Below are positions 55,388 through 64,000 of a stretch of DNA of 64,000 nucleotides, in pieces (the first letter of the stretch is position 1; the number at the start of each line of letters is the position of its first letter). The notes under the pieces were generated by a model, which did not search any database, had not been told where the DNA came from, and saw only the letters and a list, made by a program, of their open reading frames with translations. The DNA comes from Pascua guehoae. Lineage: Eukaryota; Basidiomycota; Tremellomycetes; Trichosporonales; Trichosporonaceae. A program made the translations under genes and the position numbers. The stretch spans positions 1,792,008-1,856,007 of the forward strand of contig BCJX01000005.1 of the NCBI GenBank assembly GCA_001600415.1, read 5' to 3'.

Positions 55388-58314
55388 TTACACGGGGCCG
55401 ACGATCTGGTAGAGGAGGCGGCGGACGATACCAGAGAGTGCGTCGGGTTTGTGCTGAATGTTAGCTCTGGCGCAAGAGTTCGACGTGTGAATAGGCACAT
55501 CTTCCCCTGGAGCATGGCCGAATGACCAATGCACAGCAAGTGGGATGCAGTGACGCGCTACTCCGGAGCAGAATCGAGTCACAGTAAGACTAACCTTGTA
55601 CGCATCCATGACCATTGCCATAGCTGCTCCGCCGAGGACGGCCTCGCCAAATGGAACGATGGGAACCCACGAGCGGCGGCGCGCCGAGGACCATCCTGCC
55701 TCGAGAGCGCGCGGGAGGACGTACATGGCTGGTAGTGTCAGCAACAAGTGGCGCGGGTCGCGTTAGGTTGGGAGTCTCATGATCATCATATACCCTACTG
55801 GGCCCCATTCCACCCTCCTACAAACCATGTACTCACCCAGCTCGGTTCGGCGGCGGCTCTCCTCGGCAAAGAGCGAGAGGGCATTGAGGAAGCCCATGAT
55901 CCAAAAGTTCTCCTTGCGCGCGAGGAGCGCGAGGAGCCAGTGCGGGGTGGCGGGGTTCGCCATGACGTTTGAACGCATGCAGAAGAGGGCTGTTTGTGAG
56001 CGGATTGACCGGATGGTTGTCAGAGCTTGTACGTACTTTGGTTGATGCAAATGAACAATCCAAGGAAGCTACAGCTACGCGTAACACCCAAGAGGACGCG
56101 CAGAAGGAGGCGCAGCGGCGACTTTACAAACGCGTGCCGCCGGAAGACGAGCATGGGGACGAGGTGAAGCGCGCCGTACACGGGAAGCATGAAGCGGAAT
56201 GTCCGGATGAAGCGCTGTACCTCGACCCACGCGCACGAGTCTTCCCACGGGTGCGTAACGGCACTGGCATTAGGGTACGACAAGGTGGAAAAGTGAACAG
56301 GTTCACGTACCAGGTAATATGGTGCTTGGGGTCAAATCCCTCTTTAGCCTTCTCGAGAAGGCCGAGCAGTTCGGTCCTGTTCTTCGGTGTCACGCCCTGC
56401 ATGGTGTCAGTTCAGTTCAGTGCAAAGTTAGTGACCCACCATATGCCAGTTAAGGGCTTCCTCAATCTCCTGTGGCCGGATAATGTTCTCGCGCACAGTC
56501 GTGCGGTTCGACATGACAGCGTGCGGGGGCACGCCACTGGCGTTCTGGATCCTGCCTGTCAGCTCTGCGCACCATAGACGCGACTTACCATTTGCGGTAC
56601 TCCTTCGGCAGTGTATCGGGAGAGAGTAGGAAGGCAAACATGATCTGCCCACAGCAGAGACCAAAGAGGAGAATGTTGCCGTGCGGAATGTGGATACCCA
56701 TCTGCGGTGTGTACTGGTTGTACGAGCCTTGCAGGCCGCGGACAAACATTCTGCCTATCAGTATGATCCCATCTGCTGCTCTTGCTGCCGACTCACTGCT
56801 GCGCAATGCTCCTCCTCCGTCCCTCCGACTCCCAGAGCATTCCCAGGCTGCCGACGGCACCGGCAAGAGCTGCGTGCCAGCGGCGCTCGCCCTCGTTGCC
56901 CTCACGGAGGGGCGGGCCATATGTGGGCGTGTCAAAGCGGCCCTGGAGGATGCGGAGGATACGGCGCCGGATATACGAAAGGGGCGGCGCGATGCGGAGC
57001 ATGTGGTACGTGAGCGTGTTGAGGAAGGTAAAGCTTCCCAACATGGCGCCAAAGCGAAGCGATTCCTCGCCAAAGAGGGCACGCCACACGTCGCGTAGCT
57101 GCAGACGCTTCCTGCGCGCCTTGAAGAGCAAGAGGAGGAGATTGACGCCTGCGCGGACATGGAACCCAATGAGGAACGAGCCTGGGACGAGTCAGCAGAG
57201 TCCCAGTTGATGTAAGCGTGACAAACAAACTCACGCAGACCACGCTTGGCGGCGAGCACGCAAATGCGCTCGGCATCGTGCGGGTACACCTTCTTCTCAT
57301 CCTGGCCACGCCAGACGAGGTCGCGCCCTGCGCGGGTTACACCCGCGAGGAAGCGATCGCGCTCGTCGCGGTGCTTCTGGAGCATGATGAGGGTGTCGAG
57401 CGACGCGAGCGAGACTACTCTTCGGATCTGGTCCGCGCTGTTTCGTGAGCTGCGGATCTTTGGGATGCGCTCAATGCAGTGCTGTCACGCGCACTGCGTA
57501 TCGAGAGAGCACGAGGAAGGCGCATGCCACCCCCACCATTGTGGGGTAGTTGGGGTGACCGCCGCGGCACTCACGTTTCAGAGATGTTTGGCGTTGGGGG
57601 CTCATTCTCGTCGAGCTCGCCCGCAAACCACTCTTGGTCGCGGGGGACGCCATGCTTTCGCATGTGAGGCGTCTCGGGCGGGGTAGAGATGGTAAGGCTG
57701 CCGGCGGTCATGGCCGTGAAGCGGAGATGCTTGTGTTTACGCGTGCGCGTGTGGCCGTTTGGTCCGACGTGGACTGCAGAGGAAGCGCGGCGCAGGGCAG
57801 ACCTCGGCACGCCAGAGTCGCTGGTGGGAGAGTCCGAGTCCGAGGCAGACGAAACGACTGTCGAGTCGCTGCCTTCTTCACTGCCCGAGGGCGACGAGGG
57901 AGGATATGGGTGAGATGGGTCTAGGAGCCGTTTCTGCGACGGCGGGGACAGAGATACAAAACCTTCCGTTGTGTCTTCTGGGTCCATGTCAAACTCGAGA
58001 CGAGGCGGCGGGGCCGTCATGGACCGGTGGGGGTGGTGTTGGGTGTGCTCGGACGAGGACGCAACGTTCTTCTTGTCGTTGTGAGTTGGAGCAGGCGGGG
58101 AGGAAGGCTTCTCGCTCGAACTGCTCGCAATGGCGTTATGAGTCTCATTCCAAGCCGTGTCTTGGGCGGCGCCCGAGGCGCGGCTCGTTTGCGTGTGAGC
58201 GTGGGCAGCGGCGCCATCTGATCCATTGGTGGGCACGTCATATGCTTGAGCAGCTTGCGACGCGCGAGTAGTTGTGGCCGACGATGCGGTCGGGTCCGAG
58301 TCGTCGTGGGTCAT
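55388..58314 (-). CDS. TMEM135-like multi-pass membrane protein
   Basis: Ten exons (58314-57575, 57449-57235, 57181-56797, 56750-56589, 56551-56440, 56396-56311, 56263-56037, 55989-55837, 55728-55595, 55453-55388) give 759 residues; the acceptor of exon 2 is the least certain. About 270 N-terminal residues are disordered and Ser/Thr/Pro-rich. Membrane segments follow (FHVRAGVNLLLLLF, SFTFLNTLTYHML, HGNILLFGLCCGQIMFAFLL, then others to the C-terminus). Near residue 567, CAVTHPWEDSCAWVEVQRFI and FRFMLPVYGALHLVPMLVF match the cysteine-rich signature of TMEM135, a Tim17-related family that in animals affects mitochondrial fission and peroxisomal lipid handling. An organelle membrane protein is the likely role. 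The long disordered N-terminus is unlike animal TMEM135. Confidence 0.82.
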
Positions 58315-59497
58315 GGTGTGCGTGTCGAGAGGTCGTGGGACAAGCGTGGAGGAAGGGGGAGATACGGGGTTATCGGGGCATGGAGTTGCGGGAGGGGGGG
58401 ATGTGCTTTAAGAGTGGGTTTGGTCTAGAATATGGACAAGCTTGAGGTTAGCGTCGGACATGACGGAGACGAGATGGAGGGTGGCGGCCACAGGACTCAC
58501 CCAGGACACACCCAGTACGGCCGGTGGTGATGCGCGTCTTGGTCGTGGTGGTTGTTGTTCGGTCGTCATTAACCGGACTTGTGGCAGAGTGTTCAGATTT
58601 TGTGGGGAAATGGGGTCCACCTCGTCTCTAGTCTCGCGATCATTTTTACCCTGAATCCAGGCAGGCATGAGGCAACACACCCACACCCACTACTGCACAC
58701 CTTCCTCCATCCTCCTTGCTCTACTCCACTGGATGCAAGCGGTGAGGTGGAGCTGGGCAGGTCACATGCATCTTATCATCTCAAAGTTTGCCACCCAGTC
58801 CAAGTATGGGTTCTGGTCGATAGCGGTGTTCTATAGGTCCTATGATGTGGGTCCCAGATCTCATCAGAACAAGCTTGCGCGTTCGTTTTGTTTGAAAAAT
58901 ATCCCCACAAGAAAGGTACGCACAGACATGACGAACCAAACACCCAGACACCACCCAAACCTGCCTCGACACGTGCACACCCACAATGCCGAGCTCCGCT
59001 GCCGTTCATGGCCCCTAGTGCTTCCCTTGGCCGCTTTCTATCTCTTGCCGGAGTATAACCTCGGCTCCCATAGCTCATCGGCGTTGACATCATGCATGTC
59101 AGTTGGGCTGCCGCCGCCCGGCCGAGACACTGTGCATTGCGGCAAACTCTCGGCCTCTCGGCACAATGGCAGCCGACCCACGCGAAAAGAGCTAGCCCAT
59201 GATGGAGGCCGTGCCTGATTGACGCGCTCAACCCCCTGGGTGGGCAGGTGACCCACGCTACTGCCAAGCCGAGCTCTACCTTCAAACATGCATCGCGTTC
59301 CAGTTTCCAAGTGCACTTCTTCCACTGCTCCGACGTGTAAGCAACTGGTCTTGTTAACGACTCACTCCATACTGTTATGCTGTTCTGATCTCTGTTCTGA
59401 CCTCCTGACCCTTTGACCAGCGTTTACAGACTTCTCTTCAATCACGCGACCACAGCCCCCCAGGGCCGTGCACACGCCCAAGAACAAACATGACCAA
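58315..59497. other. Intergenic, TMEM135-like promoter
   Basis: CT-rich leader on the minus strand just upstream of 58314, otherwise nothing supported. Confidence 0.45.
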
Positions 59498-59583
59498 ATC
59501 GCTATGGCTTAGTGGGAAAGCGCCAGGCTCATATCTTGACTGATGGAACCTGGAGATCGCAGGATCGAAACCTGCTGGCGATA
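59498..59583 (+). tRNA. Initiator tRNA-Met(CAT), intron-containing
   Basis: A1-U72 acceptor end (ATCGCTA/TGGCGAT) and T-loop ATCGAAA (A54, A60) are eukaryotic initiator hallmarks. Anticodon stem CCAGG/CCTGG, loop CTCATA with CAT, an intron of about 14 nt. The three G-C pairs usual in initiators are only partly present. A T5 terminator follows at about 59590. Confidence 0.88.
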
Positions 59584-59965
59584 AGCTTTCTTTTTGGCTG
59601 ATGTATGCCTGCGCAACGTTGCGACAACGTCAGCTGCAACTGGGTGACTCACGTCCTCGTAGACTCACCCACACGCCCCACAAGCAATTTCCCCATATGC
59701 CCACCGTCCACAGCGTCTCATTGCGGCGGTGCCAGCTCGGCGGTCGCGCCCACCTGTCATCCGCGCCTCGCGACATGGAGTGAACGGCAAGTCTGCGATG
59801 AAGCGGTGCCTTTTTTTCCCCAGCTGGTCGAGTTAACATAACGGCAGACCGTGTTCCAACTTCCATGGTGTATGTCTTCGGCTGCGCGGCCGACAGGACT
59901 GAGATGTAGGAAGGGAACGCACCAGTGCTTTGACCAGAATACCGTCGAGGTAGCAACTAAGCGTC
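59584..59965. other. Intergenic, no gene supported
   Basis: Between the tRNA-Met and MITE-like copy 4. Confidence 0.5.
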
Positions 59966-60179
59966 CAGGTGTGCTCGAAAAGCCATGAGACTATCACATT
60001 AAGCTAGGGTACGCGCACGCGTATACAGGGAGGCGCGCAGGGCTTGTGGCATACAGCAAGCAGGAAATCATCTCCGTGTCCACTTGCCGTGCCATTGCAT
60101 TGGTCTATCGAGTGTCCATGAGCAACTTCGTCCGGATCGAGCTCAAAGTGGCGGTCTCAAGACTTTCCGGACGCACGCC
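59966..60179. mobile_element. MITE-like element, copy 4 (about 214 bp)
   Basis: Left CAGGTGTGCTCGAAAAGCC and right GACTTTCCGGACGCACGCC arms match the family's inverted repeats at about 70%. The flanking TA is lost. Non-coding. Confidence 0.6.
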
Positions 60180-60357
60180 CGCTCTTGTCCTCCGCTCGGC
60201 TGCCGCGTCTTTCGACCGTTTCCACGCTCATCGTCTCGGTCCTACACTCTCCACTGTGTTTCTTTACTTATAGTCCTCGTTCTTGTTGTAAAAACTAGAG
60301 GATAGAGTAACATAGAGAGCGGAGATACTGATTTGTACGCTTATAGGGTGCGCGCCG

Positions 60358-60381
60358 CGCGGCGCCCCCGCGGGCGCCGCG
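60358..60381. repeat. Perfect GC hairpin
   Basis: CGCGGCGCCC - CCGC - GGGCGCCGCG: a 10-bp stem made only of G and C with a 4-nt loop. Bases 60351-60364 can also pair locally (GCGCCGCGCGGCGC). Confidence 0.9.
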
Positions 60382-60739
60382 AGCAGCGCTACAAGACAGT
60401 CACGAATTACAACAGTTCTCTCGGCCCGTCTCCCCTTAAACTCCCCTTCTCGACCCGCAACGTCATCTTTCACCTCGAGCCCTGTATTACCTTGACGAAC
60501 ATGCCCACAACGCAACCAACGGGCAAACGCAGTTAAGCAACACCAGCGAGATCATAAACTGCATTTACATTCGGACCAGCCGATTACTTTCGTCTCAACG
60601 CCGCACAGTCTTCGCTCTAAGGGAGTCGGAGGACGCCCAAAGGCTTGAAACATGCCACATGGCTGTCACAGGTCGTCACGACGCCAGAGGAACATGTCAA
60701 GAGGACCACAAGAACCCGCTACCGCTGCAGGTTCAGCCC
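60382..60739. other. 3' flank of gene at 60740
   Basis: No gene seen. Confidence 0.5.
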
Positions 60740-62785
60740 TTAGTCAACATCCATGGCGTCATTCGACATATCCGCCCCCGCCTCCATCACATCCTTGGCC
60801 GCCTCCATGGACACACCCCGCGCCGTGTTGGTGACATTCGACACCATCGACGTGTCTCCCTCGTGGTTGTCTGCAGCGTTGGCCCCCGGCCCCATCCGTG
60901 CGCTGTTCCCCGTGGCGTTGGCATTGCTCGACGCCATCGACGTGTAGCCCCCCGCGGTGTCAGGGGTATAAACTGTGCGCACGGCGTTTGCGGTGGCCAA
61001 TCCTGAGACGTTCGCCCGATCCGGGCCTGTGGTGTTCTGGATCGACCCCATCGACGTGTTCTGAGGACACCCAGAGGCCGTCGTCGTGATCGACGCCATC
61101 GTCGTGTCTCCCGTGTCGCCCGTGTCGACCTCGGTGTGACGGGCATCAAGCGTACGAGCGGCGTAGGCGGTGGCCGACGCGGACGCATTCACTTGAACCC
61201 GCCCTGTCGGGGTCTGGACGCGGGCGAGGTTACTGGAGCTGCGGGATCCCCACTGAGTGGTCTGAACCGAGCGCGTCGATGTCCCGCCCTCGTTGGCACT
61301 GGGCGCGCGAGTGTTGGCGCCGGCCGACTCGGACGCGTTCTGAACCGCGCCTGTCGAGGTGTTCCGAATCGACTCCATGGACGTGTCTCCCTGGGCGCTG
61401 CTTCCCGCACCGTTGGCCTCGGAGAGTGGCCAAAACAGGCTCGCAGCGGCCCACTCGAGCGAGTCCTGCGGGAAACTCGACGTCGACGCGTCCCCCGGAA
61501 TGGACCAGCCCGCATGGACCGTGCGCGTGTTCGTCCGCGGCGAGCTGGGCCCGCTCGCCTGGTTGATCCCACCCTCGTCCAGAATGTAGTCCTTTGCCCC
61601 GCGCTTCGTTGCCTTGTGCCCGCGCTTGCGCTTTCCGCCCACACGCGCACGGGCTTGCGCTTGGGTGCTGCTCTCCGCCAACGTGTGCGCGGGGTAGGGA
61701 GCGTACGGGGGCAGGCTTGTTTCGAGGGCGTGGCGGATGTCGTCGTCGTCGTCGAGGAACTGATAAAAGTCGTGGGCGAATGTGCTCATTGACGGCTTGG
61801 GTGGGCGAGACTGATTCGGCTTTGGCGTGGACATGGCACGAGAGTCCATCAACATCGACGTGCCCATCGGAACGGACGGCATCGACACATCCTTTGCCTT
61901 GCCCTTGCCCTTGTCGCGCACGGGGGGGTCGCGGATGTGGACGCTACCGATGCCCTCTTCCGCCGAGGCGAGGTCCGAGTTGTACGTGGCGCCATTCGCC
62001 GTCGCTCCGACGCGCGGGTTGGTATTGTGGATACCGTTGCCGCGCATGTTGGCGCTGATGTAGTCGGGGGGTGCGTCCGCAGGATGGATGCGCTCGTGTC
62101 CCCCGCCCTCGCGGCGCTGGACGACCTCGCCCGATGGCGAGACGGTAAACTCTGCATCGGGAGCGGGCAGGTGGGCGCGGCGAAGCACGCCCCGCGCGGC
62201 GGGGTGGCTGTACACAGTTAAAAACGTGGCGATGCTCGAGGTGGTCTGGTGCACATGTGGAAGGCCGGTATGGATGCTGTCGCTGGCGGGATTGTGGACC
62301 GTGGTCGAGCGGCCGCCGACGTCCGCCCCGCCGTCCGAAGGGCCGCGGTTCAAGGGCGTGTACGTGACGGGGGCGGGTGGAGTGGGTGAAGTGCCGTTGG
62401 ACGAGCCTTGGTTGGTATCGTTGGTGGTATGGAGCGGGAAGTTGTAGGGCGGCGGTGGAGTGTGGCCCGTGGTGGAAGTGTCGCTCGCTGTGGAAGCGTT
62501 GCCACCGCTGGGGTGACCGTGGGGGTCGTGGTTTTCCATCGCGGAGGCGTCACTGCGCATGGTCGGATGGCCAATGTCGGGCGCGCCGGCGTAGGAGACT
62601 GGAACTGGCAAGTGGTTTTGGTGGAAGGTTTGGACGGTTGACGCGCCGTCCTCCCAGATTGGAAAGCTGGCCGCGTGGGTGCTGTCGAAAACATCTGTCG
62701 TGCGGGTGGGGTCGACAGTGAAGGTGTAGTTGGGACGGGCTGGCCCGTCTTGCTGCTCGGCCATGTCGGAGTCGTCGGGAGTCAT
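60740..62785 (-). CDS. Large disordered, probably nuclear protein
   Basis: Single exon, 681 residues from the ATG at 62785 (MTPDDSDMAEQQDGP); the open frame extends further upstream, but that part is Cys- and hydrophobic-rich and not convincing. The protein is almost wholly hydrophilic. Visible landmarks are KPSMSTFAHDFYQFLDDDDDI and RHALETSLPPYAPYPAH (about residues 315-350), then a bipartite-looking nuclear signal GGKRKRGHKATKRGAKDYIL. A degenerate repeat region (about 480-681) follows with units like TSMESIRNTSTGAVQNASES and TSMGSIQNTTGPDRANVS, ending in acidic SNDAMDVD. It shares only the opening MT-x-DDSD with the gene at 58314. No family recognised; a transcription-associated or chromatin role is a guess. 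Confidence 0.68.
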   Translation of the reverse strand: MTPDDSDMAEQQDGPARPNYTFTVDPTRTTDVFDSTHAASFPIWEDGASTVQTFHQNHLPVPVSYAGAPDIGHPTMRSDASAMENHDPHGHPSGGNASTASDTSTTGHTPPPPYNFPLHTTNDTNQGSSNGTSPTPPAPVTYTPLNRGPSDGGADVGGRSTTVHNPASDSIHTGLPHVHQTTSSIATFLTVYSHPAARGVLRRAHLPAPDAEFTVSPSGEVVQRREGGGHERIHPADAPPDYISANMRGNGIHNTNPRVGATANGATYNSDLASAEEGIGSVHIRDPPVRDKGKGKAKDVSMPSVPMGTSMLMDSRAMSTPKPNQSRPPKPSMSTFAHDFYQFLDDDDDIRHALETSLPPYAPYPAHTLAESSTQAQARARVGGKRKRGHKATKRGAKDYILDEGGINQASGPSSPRTNTRTVHAGWSIPGDASTSSFPQDSLEWAAASLFWPLSEANGAGSSAQGDTSMESIRNTSTGAVQNASESAGANTRAPSANEGGTSTRSVQTTQWGSRSSSNLARVQTPTGRVQVNASASATAYAARTLDARHTEVDTGDTGDTTMASITTTASGCPQNTSMGSIQNTTGPDRANVSGLATANAVRTVYTPDTAGGYTSMASSNANATGNSARMGPGANAADNHEGDTSMVSNVTNTARGVSMEAAKDVMEAGADMSNDAMDVD

Positions 62786-63927
62786 GGTGAGAGTTTGGAG
62801 AGGTGGGTGACATGGTGGGGAGAGGCAAGGAGGCCGCTTATATGCACACCAGGGTGGGGAGTAAATGGGCGTGATTGAACGTTTGGGGAAGAGAAGCACA
62901 TCTGGACCGCAAGAGACCAACACGACATACACCAGTAGCATGACAATGAAGACATTGGGGCAGCATGGGGAAGGAGCAAGCAAACAATAAAACAGATGCA
63001 AAGGCATGCCGCGCTGCCACGGGCGTATTCTTGGAGAGGGCGAGTTGTGTGCTCTCCTTTACACAAATGGAGTATGGGGCGATACAGGGACAATAATTCT
63101 CCCCAAGCTGCCACACGCCCACTGCTGGGGGACAGACGACGGGTGTTCTGGTAAGGGTGGCGTTGGGGAGAGTCGTTTTTTTTATCCGAAACGTGCACAG
63201 ACACTATGCCCAACATGTTGGAGACGTTTCATCCCCATGCCTGTCGAGGAGCGTGGCACTTTCTGCAACATGAGGACACTCGCTACACACCCGTCACAAC
63301 CGGATGTGCGTTTCAAGAAACACCATCGGCACTGCCACGAGCACCACATATCTGGCTCGACAAGTGTTACCCCCACAACCACGAGAGCAGCAGACAATGT
63401 GGCAGAATCTGATCAAGCCCCAACAAAGAAGCTCATGCGGTGCGCTGGGACGCACAAATACCGGTTACACACTGGGTTTCACAGTCTCGGCCCGAACCAA
63501 CACAATGAACAGGCGTCCCTGACGGAAGTCACACATGCTGCCCTTTTTACAAATCACCTCCGACGGCTGCGGGGTTTTTCTCGGCGGCAGCTGGGGAGTG
63601 GCGAGGGACATGGTGCTCATGTTACAGATGCTTGCGAAGAGGAGCTGCAGATGGGATGCACTGAGCGACAATGAGAGAGACTTGGACACTGCGATCCGCC
63701 GGGACGATGGGACAATGAGAGCCCCGCGTTAACGGGATTGCGCACAACAGTGCCGCCCCAGAAGCAACATGCTCCTTGCGGCCGTTTTACAGTGAGACGG
63801 AACAACTGCCCGGATTGTTTTGCGTTCTACCCCACACCAAGACTCATCAACGTGCTGCAGCAGTGCACACTCTAGACTCTCTTGCAGTCTACACTCATCC
63901 CCACCTCGAGAGACGCCCAAACATCAA
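62786..63927. other. Intergenic, no gene supported
   Basis: Promoter side of the gene at 62785 (CT-rich leader), then non-coding with a T-run at about 63175. Confidence 0.45.
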
Positions 63928-64000
63928 GGTCGCGTGGCCAAATGGTACGGCGTCTGACTACGAAGACATGAGACACCCAAGAGGGGGCTGCATCCAATCC
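63928..64000 (+). tRNA. tRNA-Arg(ACG), 5' part, cut by window edge
   Basis: GGTCGCGTGGCCAAATGGTA then GTCTGACTACGA, the same 5' half as the tRNA-Arg at 14034. The sequence after position 37 must be intron, and the 3' half lies outside the window. Confidence 0.82.

Noticed and set aside
55388..62785. Homology between the genes at 58314 and 62785 because both begin MT-x-DDSD
   Set aside because: The similarity ends after about eight residues; the rest of the proteins is unrelated.

Overview
The window looks like nuclear DNA of a basidiomycete yeast, most likely Tremellomycetes and probably Trichosporonales. The signs are GC-rich coding sequence, genes with many very short introns (about 32-60 nt, with CTAAC/CTGAC branch sites and GTRNGT donors), an intron in every tRNA gene whose 3' half can be seen, long gene-poor intergenic stretches and low-copy MITE-like repeats. 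There is no rRNA, CRISPR array or operon. The species assignment is an inference. Exon boundaries were built by hand from splice consensus and reading-frame continuity. LAYOUT: 1-8.4 kb is gene-poor, with a small DUF6924 protein (2236-2847, minus), a secreted eight-cysteine protein with a GPI-like tail (4710-5471, plus), two MITE-like elements and an N inside a C-run. 8.4-11.2 kb is a seven-exon gene for a single-pass membrane protein with a Cys-rich ectodomain and a C-terminal SH3 domain. 12.5-17 kb is a minus-strand tandem array of three secreted CAP-superfamily paralogues, the leftmost decaying or re-spliced, with a tRNA-Arg between them. 18-19.1 kb holds tRNA-Glu and tRNA-Phe, a strong hairpin and a 54-bp tandem duplication. 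19.3-27.4 kb is the most coherent functional block: a secreted sialidase-like/ricin-lectin-like protein (minus), an alpha-L-fucosidase of family GH29 without a signal peptide (plus) and an MFS sugar porter (minus). Together these suggest capture of decorated glycans, import, and cytosolic defucosylation. 27.4-31.6 kb shows no supported gene. 31.6-34.6 kb carries two convergent SDR/NAD-binding genes, followed by a tRNA-Ala, tRNA-Phe and tRNA-Glu group. 36.5-37.7 kb is a secreted, GPI-tail-like gene interrupted by two apparent one-base shifts in G-runs. 38.6-46.0 kb is one giant gene of about 2,309 codons for a hydrophilic Gly/Thr/His-rich repeat protein resembling LEA/hydrophilin proteins; its start codon appears to be split by an intron. 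47.6-54.8 kb is a tRNA district: Tyr, Asn and six tRNA-Ala genes, three plus and three minus facing each other, around a disordered-protein gene (50682-52041). 55.4-58.3 kb is a ten-exon TMEM135-like membrane protein gene. 59.5 kb has an initiator tRNA-Met, 60.0 kb another MITE-like element, and 60.7-62.8 kb a gene for a disordered, probably nuclear protein. A tRNA-Arg runs off the right edge. The main open questions are the three-gene glycan block, the modular giant protein and its motif shared with the SH3 receptor, the decaying CAP paralogue in which a nonsense change coincides with a new splice donor, and the mirrored tRNA-Ala arrays.
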